DNA of 64,000 nucleotides, from contig OW387139.1 in assembly GCA_936440205.1 (NCBI GenBank), positions 40,140,378 through 40,204,377 on the forward strand, given 5' to 3'. Below, piece by piece: positions 27,301 to 42,300 of this stretch. A program made the translations under genes and the position numbers. Position 1 is the first letter of the stretch, and the number at the start of each line of letters is the position of its first letter. The stretch is from Lepidonotus clava (taxonomy: Eukaryota > Annelida > Polychaeta > Phyllodocida > Polynoidae). The notes under the pieces were generated by a model. That model ran no database searches. It was not told the origin of the DNA and saw only the letters and a program-made list of their open reading frames with translations.

Positions 27301-30300
27301 CTATCCTCAATGCTTGCTGGAGGCAGAAGACCTTGTTATTATTGCCTATCCTCAGTGCTTGCTGGAGGCAGAAGACATTGTTATGTTATTGTCCTCAGTG
27401 CTTGCTAGAAGTATAGATCATTGCAGCAAATAGCAATCAACATGTGGACATGTTCAGGTTTTCCAAGGTTGTGAACTGTGATGAAAACAAGTATCATCAA
27501 CTATAGGCATACATTATGATGGGGAAATATACTTTTCATATTTCAACCCCTGATTAATGGATATATGGCCTAATCAATGTTGGCGATTGTAGGCAATAGC
27601 TAACAATATTTTAGTAGCTGACAGTGCACACTTGAATGTTTCTAGTAGATACCAATGCTCCACCTCCACGCAACGTTCCCCATCATGAGAATGCTAACTC
27701 ACTTTTGCCATTTCTTTTGATAATAGGTGCCCCATGACTTCGACTCCCACTTCCCCTCCATGCGGGTCTGGATCACGGAGTTTTTCCAGGCCAACGGTCA
27801 GCTCATCTCCTCCCAGCCCGGCCGCAACGTACTCATCAAAGAGGTATGCACATAAGGCCAAAAAATAATTGTTGTGATCAGGTAACCCTACCTAACCTAA
27901 TCCAATTTAAAAATCCAAAGAATTGACCTAGAAATGGATGGAAAACCATAAAACAAGATATAGATGCTCAGGGCATTTATTTTAGATGCTAAAATGTTTT
28001 TAGGGGATATTTTGAATATTTTTTCATTTTCAACACTGTCTGGGTCTCTTTGGTAAGTGAAAAAAAGGCGACAAAGAAAAAGAAATTTAGCCTACTTAGC
28101 CTATTTTTCTCGACTTATGTCACCTGAACACATTTTTTTTGCCTAATATATGAGAATATGATATATATACAACATCATGTATTTGATCTATAAAAGGTGT
28201 GTCAGTTGAATCCTATGGTAGACTAACCAAAAAGAGACAACTGCATTTCAATCAAATCGATTAAAATGTTCTGGAATCAATTTTGTTTACAACCCATGTT
28301 AAGCAATCAGCTGTATTATGATACTTTTCTTTATGTATTATTGTGCATATTATTCAAAATGGTAAAAATGCATTTCGATGTGTTTTCCAGAAATTTCGGT
28401 TTGTCTTGTTTATGGCAAAATTTGCCTCATTTATATCAACTTTTATATGTTCAATCTTCCGCCTTCTAATCAATTGATAAAGGCAATTCGCTGGTTTCAA
28501 AGTAGCTTTCCTGGGAAAATCATATTCCAGTATAAACGCAGCAGAAAAGTCTTATAGTTTTAAGTTTAACCTTCTTTGACAACATTCTCATAATAATTAT
28601 AAGACTGATAATATCCATGTGAGAATTCTATGATTTTCACTGTTTCAATACAAGAGAATTCCTATGGATTTTCATGTTACATCCAAAGGAAAATTCTCTA
28701 GATTTCAATATAATTATTTTTGATTAAAAAAAAGCGCTTTCTTACCCATTACCTTTCAGGTGCTGAGGATGGTGACTACCCTGATCCGGTATGGCTTCAT
28801 GGGCTCCAAGTCGGAAATGGACGAAATCATGAAACCGGTGTTCAACTTGATAGACGGCACGAAGGACATACCATTTGCACCTGGCAAGGGCACAGGTTAG
28901 GAGACCTTTACAATAAAATTGTAAATTGTAAATTGTAAATGCCATATCTGTATTCGTCTGTATACCCATTGCAAAAACAATTCTGTTCTTTTCTGTTCTT
29001 GGAAAAATGTCGCTGCAAACGTTCCCAGGTAGATTTTGTTGCCAAAAATGTCACTGAAATGATCTTGCAGCAGTGGTTAAAAAATGTTGCTAAGTGGAAA
29101 AATAACATTTCACGCCAGATATTGAATCATTAATCAAAATGATTCGAAGCACATTCAGTGCTATGGAACCAGCATTAATTCAGGGGTTTTAAAGTTATAT
29201 TAACCTTATTATACATGCTTCTCTTGTTCACAACGTTAATGTAATTATACTTATATAATAGGCCTTTTGCTGTTGCTTACATCCTTAACGTTAGCCATTC
29301 TGCTGTGTGAGGCTCTATTTCCCCAAGCAACTGCTTCAATGTTGTGCCAGCAAAGCTATTTTTTGTATATTTGCTGAGCTTACCTTGAAAGCATTGAAAA
29401 TAATAACATATAAACTATTTCAGCTTGTCGCCCCCAACGCCCCTTTGATTATCTATCAAACATTTTTAAGGCCATTTTCATGGGGTCGGTGAGATCACAG
29501 ATAATAGGGAGATAATAGGCAAGTACGACGCATCTCGATACGTTGACGTATCTCAAAACTTTCAAGCCACATTACAGACTATCAGAAGAAGATTCATGAA
29601 CAGCAGGCACTTATTTATTGATACCACTGTAAAAGACATGTAACTCTAATGATATGACTTTGGCATTAGGCATTACAGCTGAGATAGCTGATACTTTGCA
29701 TTTGCGTTACGGAATGCGTTGGAGTTAAAACTCCCTAATGAGGATCTCCTCTCTACGGTCATGGTGCAAGTTTAATCGAATTTGCAAAGAAAATCAATCC
29801 ATGTGCAAAAAGCACAAGGCACTTCTGATGGACAGGGTCCATACTTTTGAAACTGAGCCGGTTGATATGTCACTGATTCGGTTAGGTTGTCACTAATCAG
29901 TATGTTAATTTTAGTGATTCAGTCTGTCACAGAAAGTTTTAAGACCTCACAAGCCATCTTTGAGGTTAATTTTAGGATATTAGTATAATAATTATGCAGA
30001 TGGAATCTCTAACCATGAGAAACTACTCTTACAGCACTGACAAGTGACTGATTTGTAGCCCATTTCTAAAACGAGTATATGCTCTTATTTCTCAATGTTA
30101 TGCGCAACATAGTAATTATTTTCTGAAATAACAACGTTGGAAAGGGGAACACGAAAGCATTTCTCTATTTTAAAACCACACCATTCTACGCTTTAATCCT
30201 TTTTCATATTTCTCATAAACCCTGATGTTCATCAAGGTAATCTACGAGAAGAAAGCTGTTTTCCCTGGGCCGAAAAAAGGATTAAAAAACCTGGTAATGC

Positions 30301-33300
30301 CCTACTAGGGTAGAAATTATCCCACAAGAATGCTATTTAGTCATCACTGCATTTCAATTGCTTATCAGGCTGCTTACAAATGCTGCTTTTGCTCTGTTGC
30401 CACCTGCCAAGTGAAATTAGTTAAGCAATGGTGCAGAAAATTTCTAAATTGTCCAGATCCTTGAATGAACCTGTAAGGTTACGTTATGCTAATTTGATGC
30501 ATGAAGTGGCTACGCTGCAAATGTATGCCCAAAATTTTGGCACTACTTAAGCCTGCTACCCTAAGTAAATTATTTGTTAATTATTTTAGAGAACTGCAGT
30601 GTTTTCAAGTGCCCTAGTCCCTTATTATTTTGATATTGATCACCCCTCACCCCACTTAGTTTTCAATGTGTTATTGCTTTCAATATGTGCATTACTGCGA
30701 ATAATTCCAAGCTTTCAAGCAACGTGCAATTGTGGTAAATGTTAAAAGGTATAGATCCACCTGTTGCACAAATAGAATGTTATAAATACTGACGATGTCA
30801 AAAAGTCACATTACTCCAAAAGAAATGATAATTGTGTTATTGTTGTTAATATGCGAATTATATTTTACTTGCTTTCAGTAAATCCAAAGGGTTAGTTGTG
30901 TTTGGGGATTAGATGCAACCCCCATACTTGTTGAAACCCCATATACCCTGTTGATGTATCATAACTGTGACCATAGATTAATTGTGTGTTTTCATAGGAG
31001 TGCAATTGACTAAGTTAGCCCAAAAATTTGGAAGAGTGTTATGTCTTAAATCCTGTATTCCACTAGGCGATTATACCCCTGATTTATAAAAAGAAATTGA
31101 GGCAAAATGGGGTAATTGCAAAAATTCTTTGTATCACTAGAAAGGGATTTCATATCTCTTTCAACTTATATGTAGGATATTGGTCTATTGCCCTATAATT
31201 GGAGCAAAAACGAAACAAATAAAACACAAAATCGCCTAGTGGAATACAGGCTCTAGATTTGTCAAGTTACCTTGCTTTTCGTGCATAGTGCATCACATGT
31301 CACATGATCACCCACTCTTACCAGTGGACACATCTCAAGTTCCATTCCCACTAGGCTGAACCAGCGCACAATCCACCGACCATTACCAAAACAATCTGAC
31401 AATTTGTGCACTGATTCATTTCACCAATTTGCATATACAATATTGAAATGGACCTGTCTGATATAAATTGGTGCTAAAATTGGCTGATTATTCTGGTGCA
31501 ATTGGTCGATTTTACCGCCGAGTGGTCAGCCGACTTGGTCAAATTTGCCTAGTTCAGTAGTTGGTATGGAGCTTAATGTACAGCATATACCTGATCCCTG
31601 ATTTCATCATCACTAGCCTTCCATGCGTGTTTAAGGAAACATTTCTATAAGACCTGTGCTTTCAGGGTGTAGATCGTGCGTATATCATGTATTTTACATA
31701 CCTGCTTCTGATATCGTCACCTTATAAACAATCATCTCATGTCATTTCCTTGATAATTGTGTGTCGCAATAATTTAGATACCTTAAGGGTTTGTCATTCT
31801 AATTAACAATTTCTATCTAGTGTCAGTAGGCCTACATTGTTACTTGAAGCGATAAAAACTCTAATTAAAGCTGGTTATTTCACATGTATACCATGTACAA
31901 AATACATGAAAATGGTACAATTAAGCAATGTTTGGATAGGGGTATATTACAGGGATCTTCAGATGCAATGTTCTATGTAGTACATGCAACCCTTCTTATT
32001 TCTCTTAGAAAGTCCATATGTCATGCACAATGCTTCGAAACATACTTAAAGTTCTGTTGACCTCTGTGTTGATTATAAAGTTTGACCTGTGTGTTAATTA
32101 CATAGTTTGACCTCTGTGTTAATTACATAATTTGACCTGTGTGTTAATTACATAATTTGACTTTTGTGTTAATTACATAGTTTGACCTCTGTGTTTATGA
32201 CCTTTGTTGACAGAGTTCACCCGTGAGCAGCAGGCCTTAGTGAGAGAATGGCGAAAGACAGACCGCTTCCAGAAGAACTCCGAGACAGAAGCCATCATTC
32301 AGGCAAAGATTCAGTGAGTCATTTTGAACAAAATGTTCCATCATAGGATGCACATCTGGTTGTGAGGAGATGGATGACTGTGAGAACTGTATCCGATAAC
32401 AGAAATTATCATAGGCCTAATGAATGATTTCGCGAAAGAATGGTGGGACAATGAATTAACTTCACCCAGGCAAAGATTCGTTAAGATTCAACTTACTGTG
32501 CTATGTATCCTAATAATTTTGTCTTTTCAAGTAATGTTTGTTGAACAAGATTGTTAAAGAACAATGCTAAGATTCTCTTCATTTGAAAAACAGGACACTA
32601 ATATTTCAAAAAGGACTTACATGTACATGCGTTGGTGATACAACTAATATTAATCTCTCTTTTTTCTACAGGGGACTAGAAATGATTGAGATTTTGCTCA
32701 TCAAAGAGTTCAACAGAAGAGTGCGGGTGAGCAATCATGTGATATTTAAAGTTTAATTTGACTGAAGAACTTTGTATTGGTATCTTCAGAGCTTATCCTT
32801 GTATGAGATGCTAGTTAACATTCAGACTTAGAGTGTCTCAACTGTCAATATTTACTTTTATATCAATGTCCCCCGTTTCACCATTTTATCTTCAACCAAA
32901 TCCTAGTATTGCAGGATGTAATTTCTTAATTTCCTATTCAATTTGTGTGGCAAAACAATACCTACTTTCAAAGCTGATTAGCTGCTTATAACATGACTCA
33001 AATAAAGATAACTGAGGAAAATGTAGATGAATAATCATGCACTTTGCTTTTTCCAGTACTTTGTGTCAGTATTCAAGAAAATTGAGTTGTATGAAAACAA
33101 ACCAAAGAACAAGCGAAAGGCACTCGGGAAACTGCTGTATGATCACTTTGATACCAAAAAGCTGTGGTAAGTGTAAAATGATCTCATGAAACAATACATA
33201 CGTTTTAGCAGAGATTAAGTTTTGCTGAAGAACATAGGACTTATCAAAAGGGGTTCTCTGAAAAAGTGAGGTGCCCAAAGATGCATCGTCTTATGTCAGT

Positions 33301-36300
33301 GATCAATTGTAGTGCTATAAAAAGGAACAATACTTGCCAACCTCAACAGCTAAAGAAGTAGAATTCGAGAGCCCATGGATAGATATAAACTATGATAGCT
33401 TTAACATGATGAAAACACCTTTTGTTATTGACCATTACAATAGATGTGGGCCAATTTATCTATTCACGAATACATTATTTCATTGTTCATGTGAAAATGT
33501 GTACAACCAATAATGTCACATTCACAGTATACAATTACAATTCTTTGTATTTTGATAACAGGAATGACAAAGAAATCAGAATCAAAATTGAACAGTTCCT
33601 GAAGCACATGTACAGCATGACAGACCTGCTGCATCCAAGCCTTCCGGCGATTCTGTTCGTAAGTATACAATTATGGCCATGATTATATCAACATATGACC
33701 AGGCTAATGAGCTCGAAAAGAATTTTAAAAACTTATTTTTAATGTCATACTGGCCCAGGTCTTGATTATTGTAAATTATTGCCCTTATTATCATCATTGC
33801 TTTCCTTATTTACTACATCGGGAAGAACAGGGTAACCTGAAGATGTCTTTGAAATAAAAAAAAAGCTCCATACCCACTAGGCAGTTTTACCAAGTCAGCC
33901 GACTGATCGCCGCTAAGATCGTCCAATTCTACAAAAGCAAATTGGCTGATTTTGATGCCAATTCTTATTAATCAGGTACATTTCGATGGCACATACCAAT
34001 GGATGATGTAAATCGGTGCTAAAATTGGTCAATTCGTTTGGTAATAATCGGCTGATTCATGTGCCAATTCAGTCTAGTGGGTGTGGGGCTTTATGTTTCT
34101 GCATAATCATGACAGTAACAGAGAGCCCTTGTAAATGAGCTTGTTTTTTTTGCAGAACACTTCATGTTCATATAAGATATATTGTATGACATTCTGATGA
34201 TGTTTTTAATGTAGGACCTGACCAAATATCCGTCAGATGAACTCAACACCAAATCTCTGCGCATCCTCAACAAGTTCTACTCCTCAAAGCTGCAACTCTT
34301 CCACACCACTCAGCGGTCCCATGTAAGTCTATCAGTCTATAGAACAATATTATTGTTGTCGAGTTTTGTAGGGGTCTATATTCCACACCTGGTATTCTTT
34401 GCAATATCGGAAATTGTCAGGGGGAATAAGGGCTACTTGCAGACATGTTACATATCATTAGAATGGATTTTGAATGGTGTATTAAATAAACAATAAGTAA
34501 CTCTCCCTTGGTTCCTACCATATTCCTTATGGGAATTTAGAAACTACCAAATCATCATTAGTCAAGTTCGCCATTGCATGGTTTTACACGATCTGAATGC
34601 CCAGTAGTCGAGCGATCTAATTATAAGGCATTGAGATAGAACCTTGAGATGGGTATGTGGTGGTTTCAAATCCTGGTGTTAGCAGCTAGTTTTACTTACT
34701 TCCCAGCAGTAAGGACATTCTGCTGTAAAAAGGCCTATAGACGTTGTGCAGATGACGTCATAAATGTCAAAATAGGCTGGCTGCCATGTTGGTGATCAAT
34801 TTAAAATCATGATTATCTACTCTTCTAAAACACCTAGGAGAAATATTTAATTTCACATTAAATCCCTGAATCATGATGAATAAATCCAAACATTTATATT
34901 TGATAAATTCCTGTTTTTTTCATTGCCATGTGGTCTTGAGAACCACTAAAATCTGGTCATGTGACCACATCTGCACAAGGTCTATACTTTTTACATTCTG
35001 TCAATGCAGTATGGAAAGTAAACGAACGCTTACAGTAGTAAAACGATTAGGGGCAGGGTGTCTATCTCATTATATAACACCATTGCTGTCCTTGATATTT
35101 TTTGTAACCCTGACAGTTGAATAGGGCATACAGGAACCAAAAATCTACCAATCAACCCAAATAAACCATTGTATGCTTGCAGGCGCTGCTGTCCATGGAG
35201 TCGACCCGGGTGCACAGGGAGGCCCTCCAGAACATGGTGCTCCTCACCCGTCTCAGTAAGAGCAAGCTGACCGCCGACATGGCCAAGGAGGTCGTCCGCA
35301 TCCTCTACAGCTTCGCCAAGTGAGTGGACATCTTATCATCATGTTGTTCCTTTATTTACCTTTAAACATTCCACACTACGTAGTACTTTCTTCAAAAGTT
35401 TAAATTTCTAAATCACAATCAGGGTAACCCCTTGGTATTCCAGATGAGAGCACTTACTAAGGATTCTTATCACTTCACTGTACAATTTGTGAGATTGTTA
35501 ATAATGAGTTGTTCTTAAGGCTGGGTTCCACTCTCCCTTTTAACGTGCAATTTGCCAGTGGGAATAACTGAAAGTATCATTGGGAATAAGTATAGGCTTA
35601 TAGAAATGTCATAATATACCACAAGAAAGGATTTTAAATTCTCTTTCAAATGATATGTAACATGTATGGGTTCCTGTCATTGTACTGAAAATTTAGAAAT
35701 TACCGAATTTACCGTTTGTCATAATCACCAACAGGAATACAGGCGTTGCTTGTAACTTCATATTGCCATTTGCAGGTTGTGCTACGTCGCCCACACACCA
35801 TCTGAACCCCATCCCATTGGCCAGAATATCCTCGTCAATAACGGTATGGTTGAATACATGTATATGATTTCTATCTCTTTTTTTCTATTTCTATAGCTTA
35901 TTGATTGCAACAAGTCTATTTTTTAAAGTCTGTCTTTAAGGTAAAATTTGACAATTTCCATTTCTTACGGAGTACAAGCTGCAAGTTTTCAATTTGAACA
36001 TGTTGATGACAGCATTAATCAATTAGATTTTACATTTGGAATGTCTAGGTGTTTGAGATTTCATTTCGCTCATACAAATTATTATTTTTCATTCTAGGTC
36101 TCCTGAATATTCTGCTGCCTTTGGTGACACAGGAGGTGGATAAGAATCTGGAGGTAAAAACAAATTCAAGAAAATTTTTGTTTTCTTTCTCCGCCCCCAC
36201 ACCCCGCGAAAATCCTCCTTTTAGCATTTGAACAATTGCTTTTGACCTGGGGCTATTTCTTTCAGTTTATGTTCTCTCCAAAAGATCACACATGCAAGCA

Positions 36301-39300
36301 TAGTTCAATAATTAACATGCCAAACCTTTTGGCTTGCAGCAACAGTCTTTATTCTTCTTCTCTCTTATTCGGATTTCACAACCTTATCACTCGATTCATT
36401 TGAGTGCCATATTCCAGTATGTTGATGTCTTATTGAAGATTTGAAGAAATTGAAGATAAAGTCAGTGTCTGAGTAGAAGGTAGCAGTCAAAGAAAGCGGA
36501 ATTCAAGATACCATATGCATCTATTGGGAAATCGTAAACAAGTCCTATTTAAAGGTCACAAATACTGGCACCAACCTTCATCTGAAATAAGGAACCTAAA
36601 AAAATATATCTATTCTCAAAACTTTTGTTATTGCTTTTGCTGTTATCTTATTTTCATTATTATGATCTATCTATAGTTACAGTCATATCATGCAAATATT
36701 ATTATTACAATTAATATAATTCTTTTCGTTCTTATCATTATACTTCTTTGGTATTTTGTATATGCTTTAGTGCTATAAAAACTGTGCTCTTAAGGATTTT
36801 TATGTACCTACGTGCAGTGGGTTCTCTGTGGAACCCTCAGATTTTTCTCTTTTCTTTTTCTTTTATATCAATTTTGACTTACGATCATTCCATCATTATC
36901 AATTTATTTTGTTTGAATAGCAACAGGTAATGTATCACATAGTTTTAATGTCAGTTTGTCTAACCGCTTTGTAGTATGATTATATCAGGTTTGGACTACA
37001 TTAATAGAGTAATGGTTAAGCCGAGGGCAAGATTTACACTATGTATCTATACACATAATTACAATGAAGCATAAAAAGCTAGGTTACTCCTAATCATAAT
37101 TTCTTTAAACCCATACCCTTGCTAACTAATGCCGTGTTTCCTTGTATGAGCTTCTCTAAGAACCTTGAATTAATGGCCATTTAATCATATGCAAGAATGC
37201 GAACTACATACTCATGCCATGCTTGCAACTTTGTTTGCATTAGAAACAGGCTGACTCGATGGAATTTCGGTCATGTTTAAAAAAGATAAACAGACTTGAT
37301 GTCCTAAAATGCTTTCATAAAACAGCATAATTATTTCCTGTTCTATTCATGTAAGAGTCATGTTGGATCAGACGTTATCATTTGTGAATATAAAAATTGA
37401 GAAATCCTAAAAGAAAATATTTCCCCTTGGTTGAAACATGATAATACCTAAAAATATATCAAACTGTAACTCACTCCCTATACTAACCGAAATCTCTAAT
37501 TGTGCACATCTTGATAAGGTAATTAAAATTTAATGAAATGATTGAAATAATTTGCTATAAGAATGTCCTAAGTTTTTTTCAATATAATTATATCAGATGC
37601 TCTTACTTTTAAAACACTTTAAGTGCTTCCTTAGACATAATTATTAGAGAGAAAGTTAATCACCTGTCCTTACCTCAGCTTCTCAGACCTTTCCAAGACC
37701 ATCATTCTCAAAGCTTTAAGGGTACATTCTTGGTAATAAGTCCCTTGGAACACACCTCCGTGTAGTATCATTTTGTGGATATGTATTCCGGTTCCGACTT
37801 AGATAATCTGTTAAGTTAATGGCATTAGACTATTACAAATAGAGGGAAAGAAGGGCTCAACATCTCAGTGGCAGTCCCTCCCTTTTGCGGAAAAAAATGC
37901 GTTTTAAAATATATAATTCAATCGTGGTTCCCTCCCTTTTTCTGGAAAAATACATTTTAGAAATCCAAGTGTAGCCACATAAATCCAGTAAAAACACATC
38001 GAAAAAAAAACGTTTCCCAAAACTGAAAAGCTGGTCCCCAGGCCCTTCAAAATCCAAGATCTGTCACGATCCAGATTAACTAAAGCCTCAAACCCACTAG
38101 GCGATTTTCCCGGCAACCAGCAACGGGCGACTGGCAGAATTGCTGGTAAATTCGTCACTGTTTCAGATCACCAGTCAGTATGTAGTATTGAAATGTACAT
38201 GTTTGATATAAATTGCTGCTAAAGTCAGCTGATTCTGCTGGTAGAATCAGCCGACTTTACCGACGATTAGTTGGCCGACTTTGTCAGAATTGCCTAATGG
38301 GAACGGGGCTTAACCAACTGTCCTCCAGGGTTAATAACTTACACCCCACGTGTTCCTCCAGGACCAGTTCGCCATCTCGGAGGCGGTGATCGGCGCTGCC
38401 CTGGAGGTGCTGAGGTTCCTGGCCATGAAGAACTCCTTCGTGCAGTCCTACCTGATGAACGAGCTGGACGCCCTCCTGTCCGTGCAGTGCTGTGGGGAGC
38501 AGATGGCGCTCGCCCTGCTCGAGGTGAGTGGTATTTGTATTTAATTTAGCCCTATCAGTATAAGTTGGTTGAGTGGGGACCGTCTATTCACACATCCACA
38601 CATCCACACATCCATCAGACGGCTCCGGGAACCCATGCGCACTGACGCGATGGCCATTTGCGCTGATTACTGGGTTAAATAGTCATCGCGCATGGATGCC
38701 AAGTCATCACGCATGGACACCAAGTCATCATGGATGGTCATACCTACAAGGCCCATGCGCGATGACTTGATGGCCATGCGTGATGATTTTTGTTGCTGTC
38801 GAGGTTTCGGCACGCCCATTCGCACTGATGCAGAGTCCATTCGCGCTGACGGAAATCATCATGTGGGCCGTGGATATGTGGATGTGAGGTGATTGGTGGA
38901 GGTGGGAATAGAATCGCCCAGTTGAGTGATAGGTCACTCAGTATTAGATACATTGCAGAGCATGCATGGACAAGGTAATGCTTCTTTCCTAAACTTTGGT
39001 CCCTTGTAAGTTCAAAGAAATTGTTTTAAAATTTCAAAATTTGATTTTACAATAAATCGATTTTCTCATCTTTGAATCCCAGGTGTTCCGCGACCACACG
39101 GTGCACTGCCTCCGCCTGCAGCCGCAGCACATACAGAAGTTTGTCCGACTGGCCGGTCAGTACAAGGAGAAGGCCCCCGGCTTCCTCAGCGTGAGTAATG
39201 GCCATGTTTCATAAGGAAAATATGAATAGAGGTTTTTGTTTCATAAGATAACGGCTTCCTGAATGTGAGTAAAGGCCATGTTTCATAAGGAAACATGAAT

Positions 39301-42300
39301 GGAAGTTTGTATTTCATGAGATAACGGCTTCCTCAGTGTGAGTCAAGGCCATGTTTCATAAATAAACATGAATGGTAGTTTGTGTTTCATAAGTTAACGG
39401 CTTCCTCAGTGTGATTAAAGGTCATGTTTCATAAGGAAAAATATGAAGTTTGTGTTTCATTAGCTAATGCCTCTTCAAGTGTGAGTGCAAGGCCATGTTT
39501 CAGAGGAAATAACTGTAATGAATGGAAGTTTGTGTTTCATGAGCTAACAGGGCCATCTTTTTAGTACTACACCATGTTTCATAAGGAATAGTAGATGTAC
39601 CAATAGAAGATTGTGTTTCATAAGCTAACAGGCCAATTTTCTAAAGGCCACCAAATCAAATTCCTCCACAAGTATATCAACTTAAATTCCTTCACTGTCA
39701 GTTATATGATGTACTAATTGTTGGTTAGAATGCTTCCAAAATATGATATGACATTATTTCACCTGATCAGATAATTATAGCCATACCCATACATATACCC
39801 ATACAATCCTAAATAATACCCATACATTAACCCATACATTTCCTCCTCCCAGTTGCTGAAGGCCATCATGAAGATGGAGGTCTCGGGTACTCTTCTGAAG
39901 AGGAACCAACACCTTGTCACCAAGTACATCATGGAGAACTACAAGTCGGCCGCCTACGTCATGGGTCTCTCCCAGTCACGGCGGTAAGGGGGTATTATAG
40001 TACTGGAATTTTGATATAAATTTATAAAGACTATATTCCACGCGCCAATTTTGCTGCCCATTCACAAAATCGGTAGTGAGAATAAAGGTTAAAGATCAAC
40101 ATTGTATATATGTTACTAGAAATGTGTTAAATCCTCTTTTCCCTTTCGAATGGCACATAGAATGTAATGTTTCATATCACATTTTTGGAGAAAATGAAAC
40201 AAATATAAAATCGGTAGCATCAAAAGTATGTGGGAAACAGTCAAGTCAAAACGGAGAGGTAATCCGACATACTATGATGGTTTATTATGTACCTAATGGT
40301 TTCATTGAATCTAAAAATTATCGGAATCACAAGAATCGTCCAGATAAGGATCGGAACGACAATATTTCCAAGATTGTATAGAAAGTAAGAACTGTGCATG
40401 ACATCTATGTGCATACGATATTGTGTTCGTTATCATACATGCAAAATATAGTATATCCCCTTTCATTTTGCTCAGACTAAAGATGTTGATCGGCAAGGAG
40501 GGCCCTGAACACCAGCGGTACATCGTGGACCTGGTCGAACTGCTCGCCACCTGCGCCGAGGTAGGTAGTCACAACTGTTCACACAGACCGCAATATATGA
40601 TAATGAATATCTATAGGCTTAGTCGGTGGGAAGCAACTTAATTTCGCGTATCTTTATTTAGGTCTAGGTCTTAAGTACAAAAACAGTCAATGAAAAGCAA
40701 AAGTCTTTCAAATAATGTCTTGCTAATTAACTCTGATTGCAAGATATTTTTTATATTTTCTTGATTAATTTTATTGAACCACATTCATCATAGATGGTCT
40801 TCAATGTAAGTGAAACAGGAACAGTGATATTGCATTTATAGATATAGAAAAAATATAACACATATCCGAAGGGGGCGGGATGGTATAGTGAATAAGGTCC
40901 TCACTTGGCACGTGGGAGACCTGGGTTCAAGTCTGGGCAGTGCCTGCTATACCACCTTGCCTTGCCGTCGTTCCCCCCATATAGATTCAGTCAGCCAATT
41001 GGTAGTCAAAAATCTGAGTTGGTCTTGATATAGCTGAAAAATTGCTGAGTAGATCTTAAACTCCAACACATCATCATATAACACATATCAGAGTCAACAC
41101 AATAATTATACAGATTTAACAACAGTAATATCAATATTGGTATTAATGGCACTAAGTTAAGTGCACATTTATAGTGATATTCAAACTAATGGCACTAGGT
41201 TAAGTGCTCATTATAATACGATCATTTGACCATGTGGCCAACATTTCAAATCCACTAAGTTAAGTTCACAGTTAGACACATTCCATAGTCTTCAGTCCAA
41301 AACGATCGTCAGTTGCTAAGTTAAGTAACTGTGATTGTTGTGATCGTACAGATACTCCAAATATACACGTAACCACTGCCTAATTGCCTTTTTAGATACG
41401 AATTTATTTTCTATTTTCTTGATTTCATTTGGTGTAGCATCCCATAAACGTGCTCCAACAAAATATGGGCTATTCGAAAAAACCGATAAATTGGGAACTT
41501 GTGTATTGAACATTTTATAAGTATTACCACGAGTATAAGGCTGATCCAAATGTGGACTAATATTCCATAAATCGTTCTCTCTGTATTTAAACATAATTGA
41601 TAACAGATGCGATGTTCTACTGGTTACGCAACAGATCCAAATCCGCAAGTGCAAGAAGATCCACCCATGCTCACCCTAACGTTTTTGTCAAATTTGAGAT
41701 TTACAAAGCACAGTCCAAATATTCATGGAGCAGCTTCGTAACATTCCTTCTTTATTTGAACTATTAAGGATAAATTTTAAAGTAATAGAAACAACTCCAT
41801 TTATAGACATCGACTGCACTATAATATATCTATAAAGCCATTATAGGAGTTCTAATCAATCCAGTGAAACAGCTGTTATTTTTCATATATGGAATCAAAG
41901 ATTAAGATTCTGTCTTTAAGTTAATTTAAAACTAGCCCTATATTCTATGGGCCTATCCCTTGCCATACATGCCACCCTAACCTGTTTAATAACTTAAAAC
42001 AAATATAGCCAAAAAGAACATGTTTTGGTTGATCCTCTTAGGAGAACTCGCCTCCAGATGAATAAAACTTTGTAGTACCTTCAAAAGTGACCTCAAAATA
42101 CATCAGAAATCCATTTTATTTAGGTACCTAGCATTGGAACAAGTTGAATATAGATACACAGAATTTGTCTAAAAATGAATTCCTGATCAGTCAATATGTA
42201 AATATATATGATCATTATGATGACCTGCTGAATTGAGTATAATTATTACTATTAATGTATGTTATTGGTTGAGAAATTCAAATGTATTTTTGTATATGAT

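Larger units (their letters stand above)
28896..32213. other. Intron 24 (3.3 kb)
   Basis: No gene. Holds the repeat at 29331, two MITEs (31051, 31338) and the 25-bp satellite at the right end. The rest is unrecognised AT-rich sequence. Confidence 0.6.

Noticed and set aside
40076-40381. 101-codon frame in intron 35
   Set aside because: Overlaps a MITE remnant, has no family resemblance, and is not needed to join exons 35 and 36.
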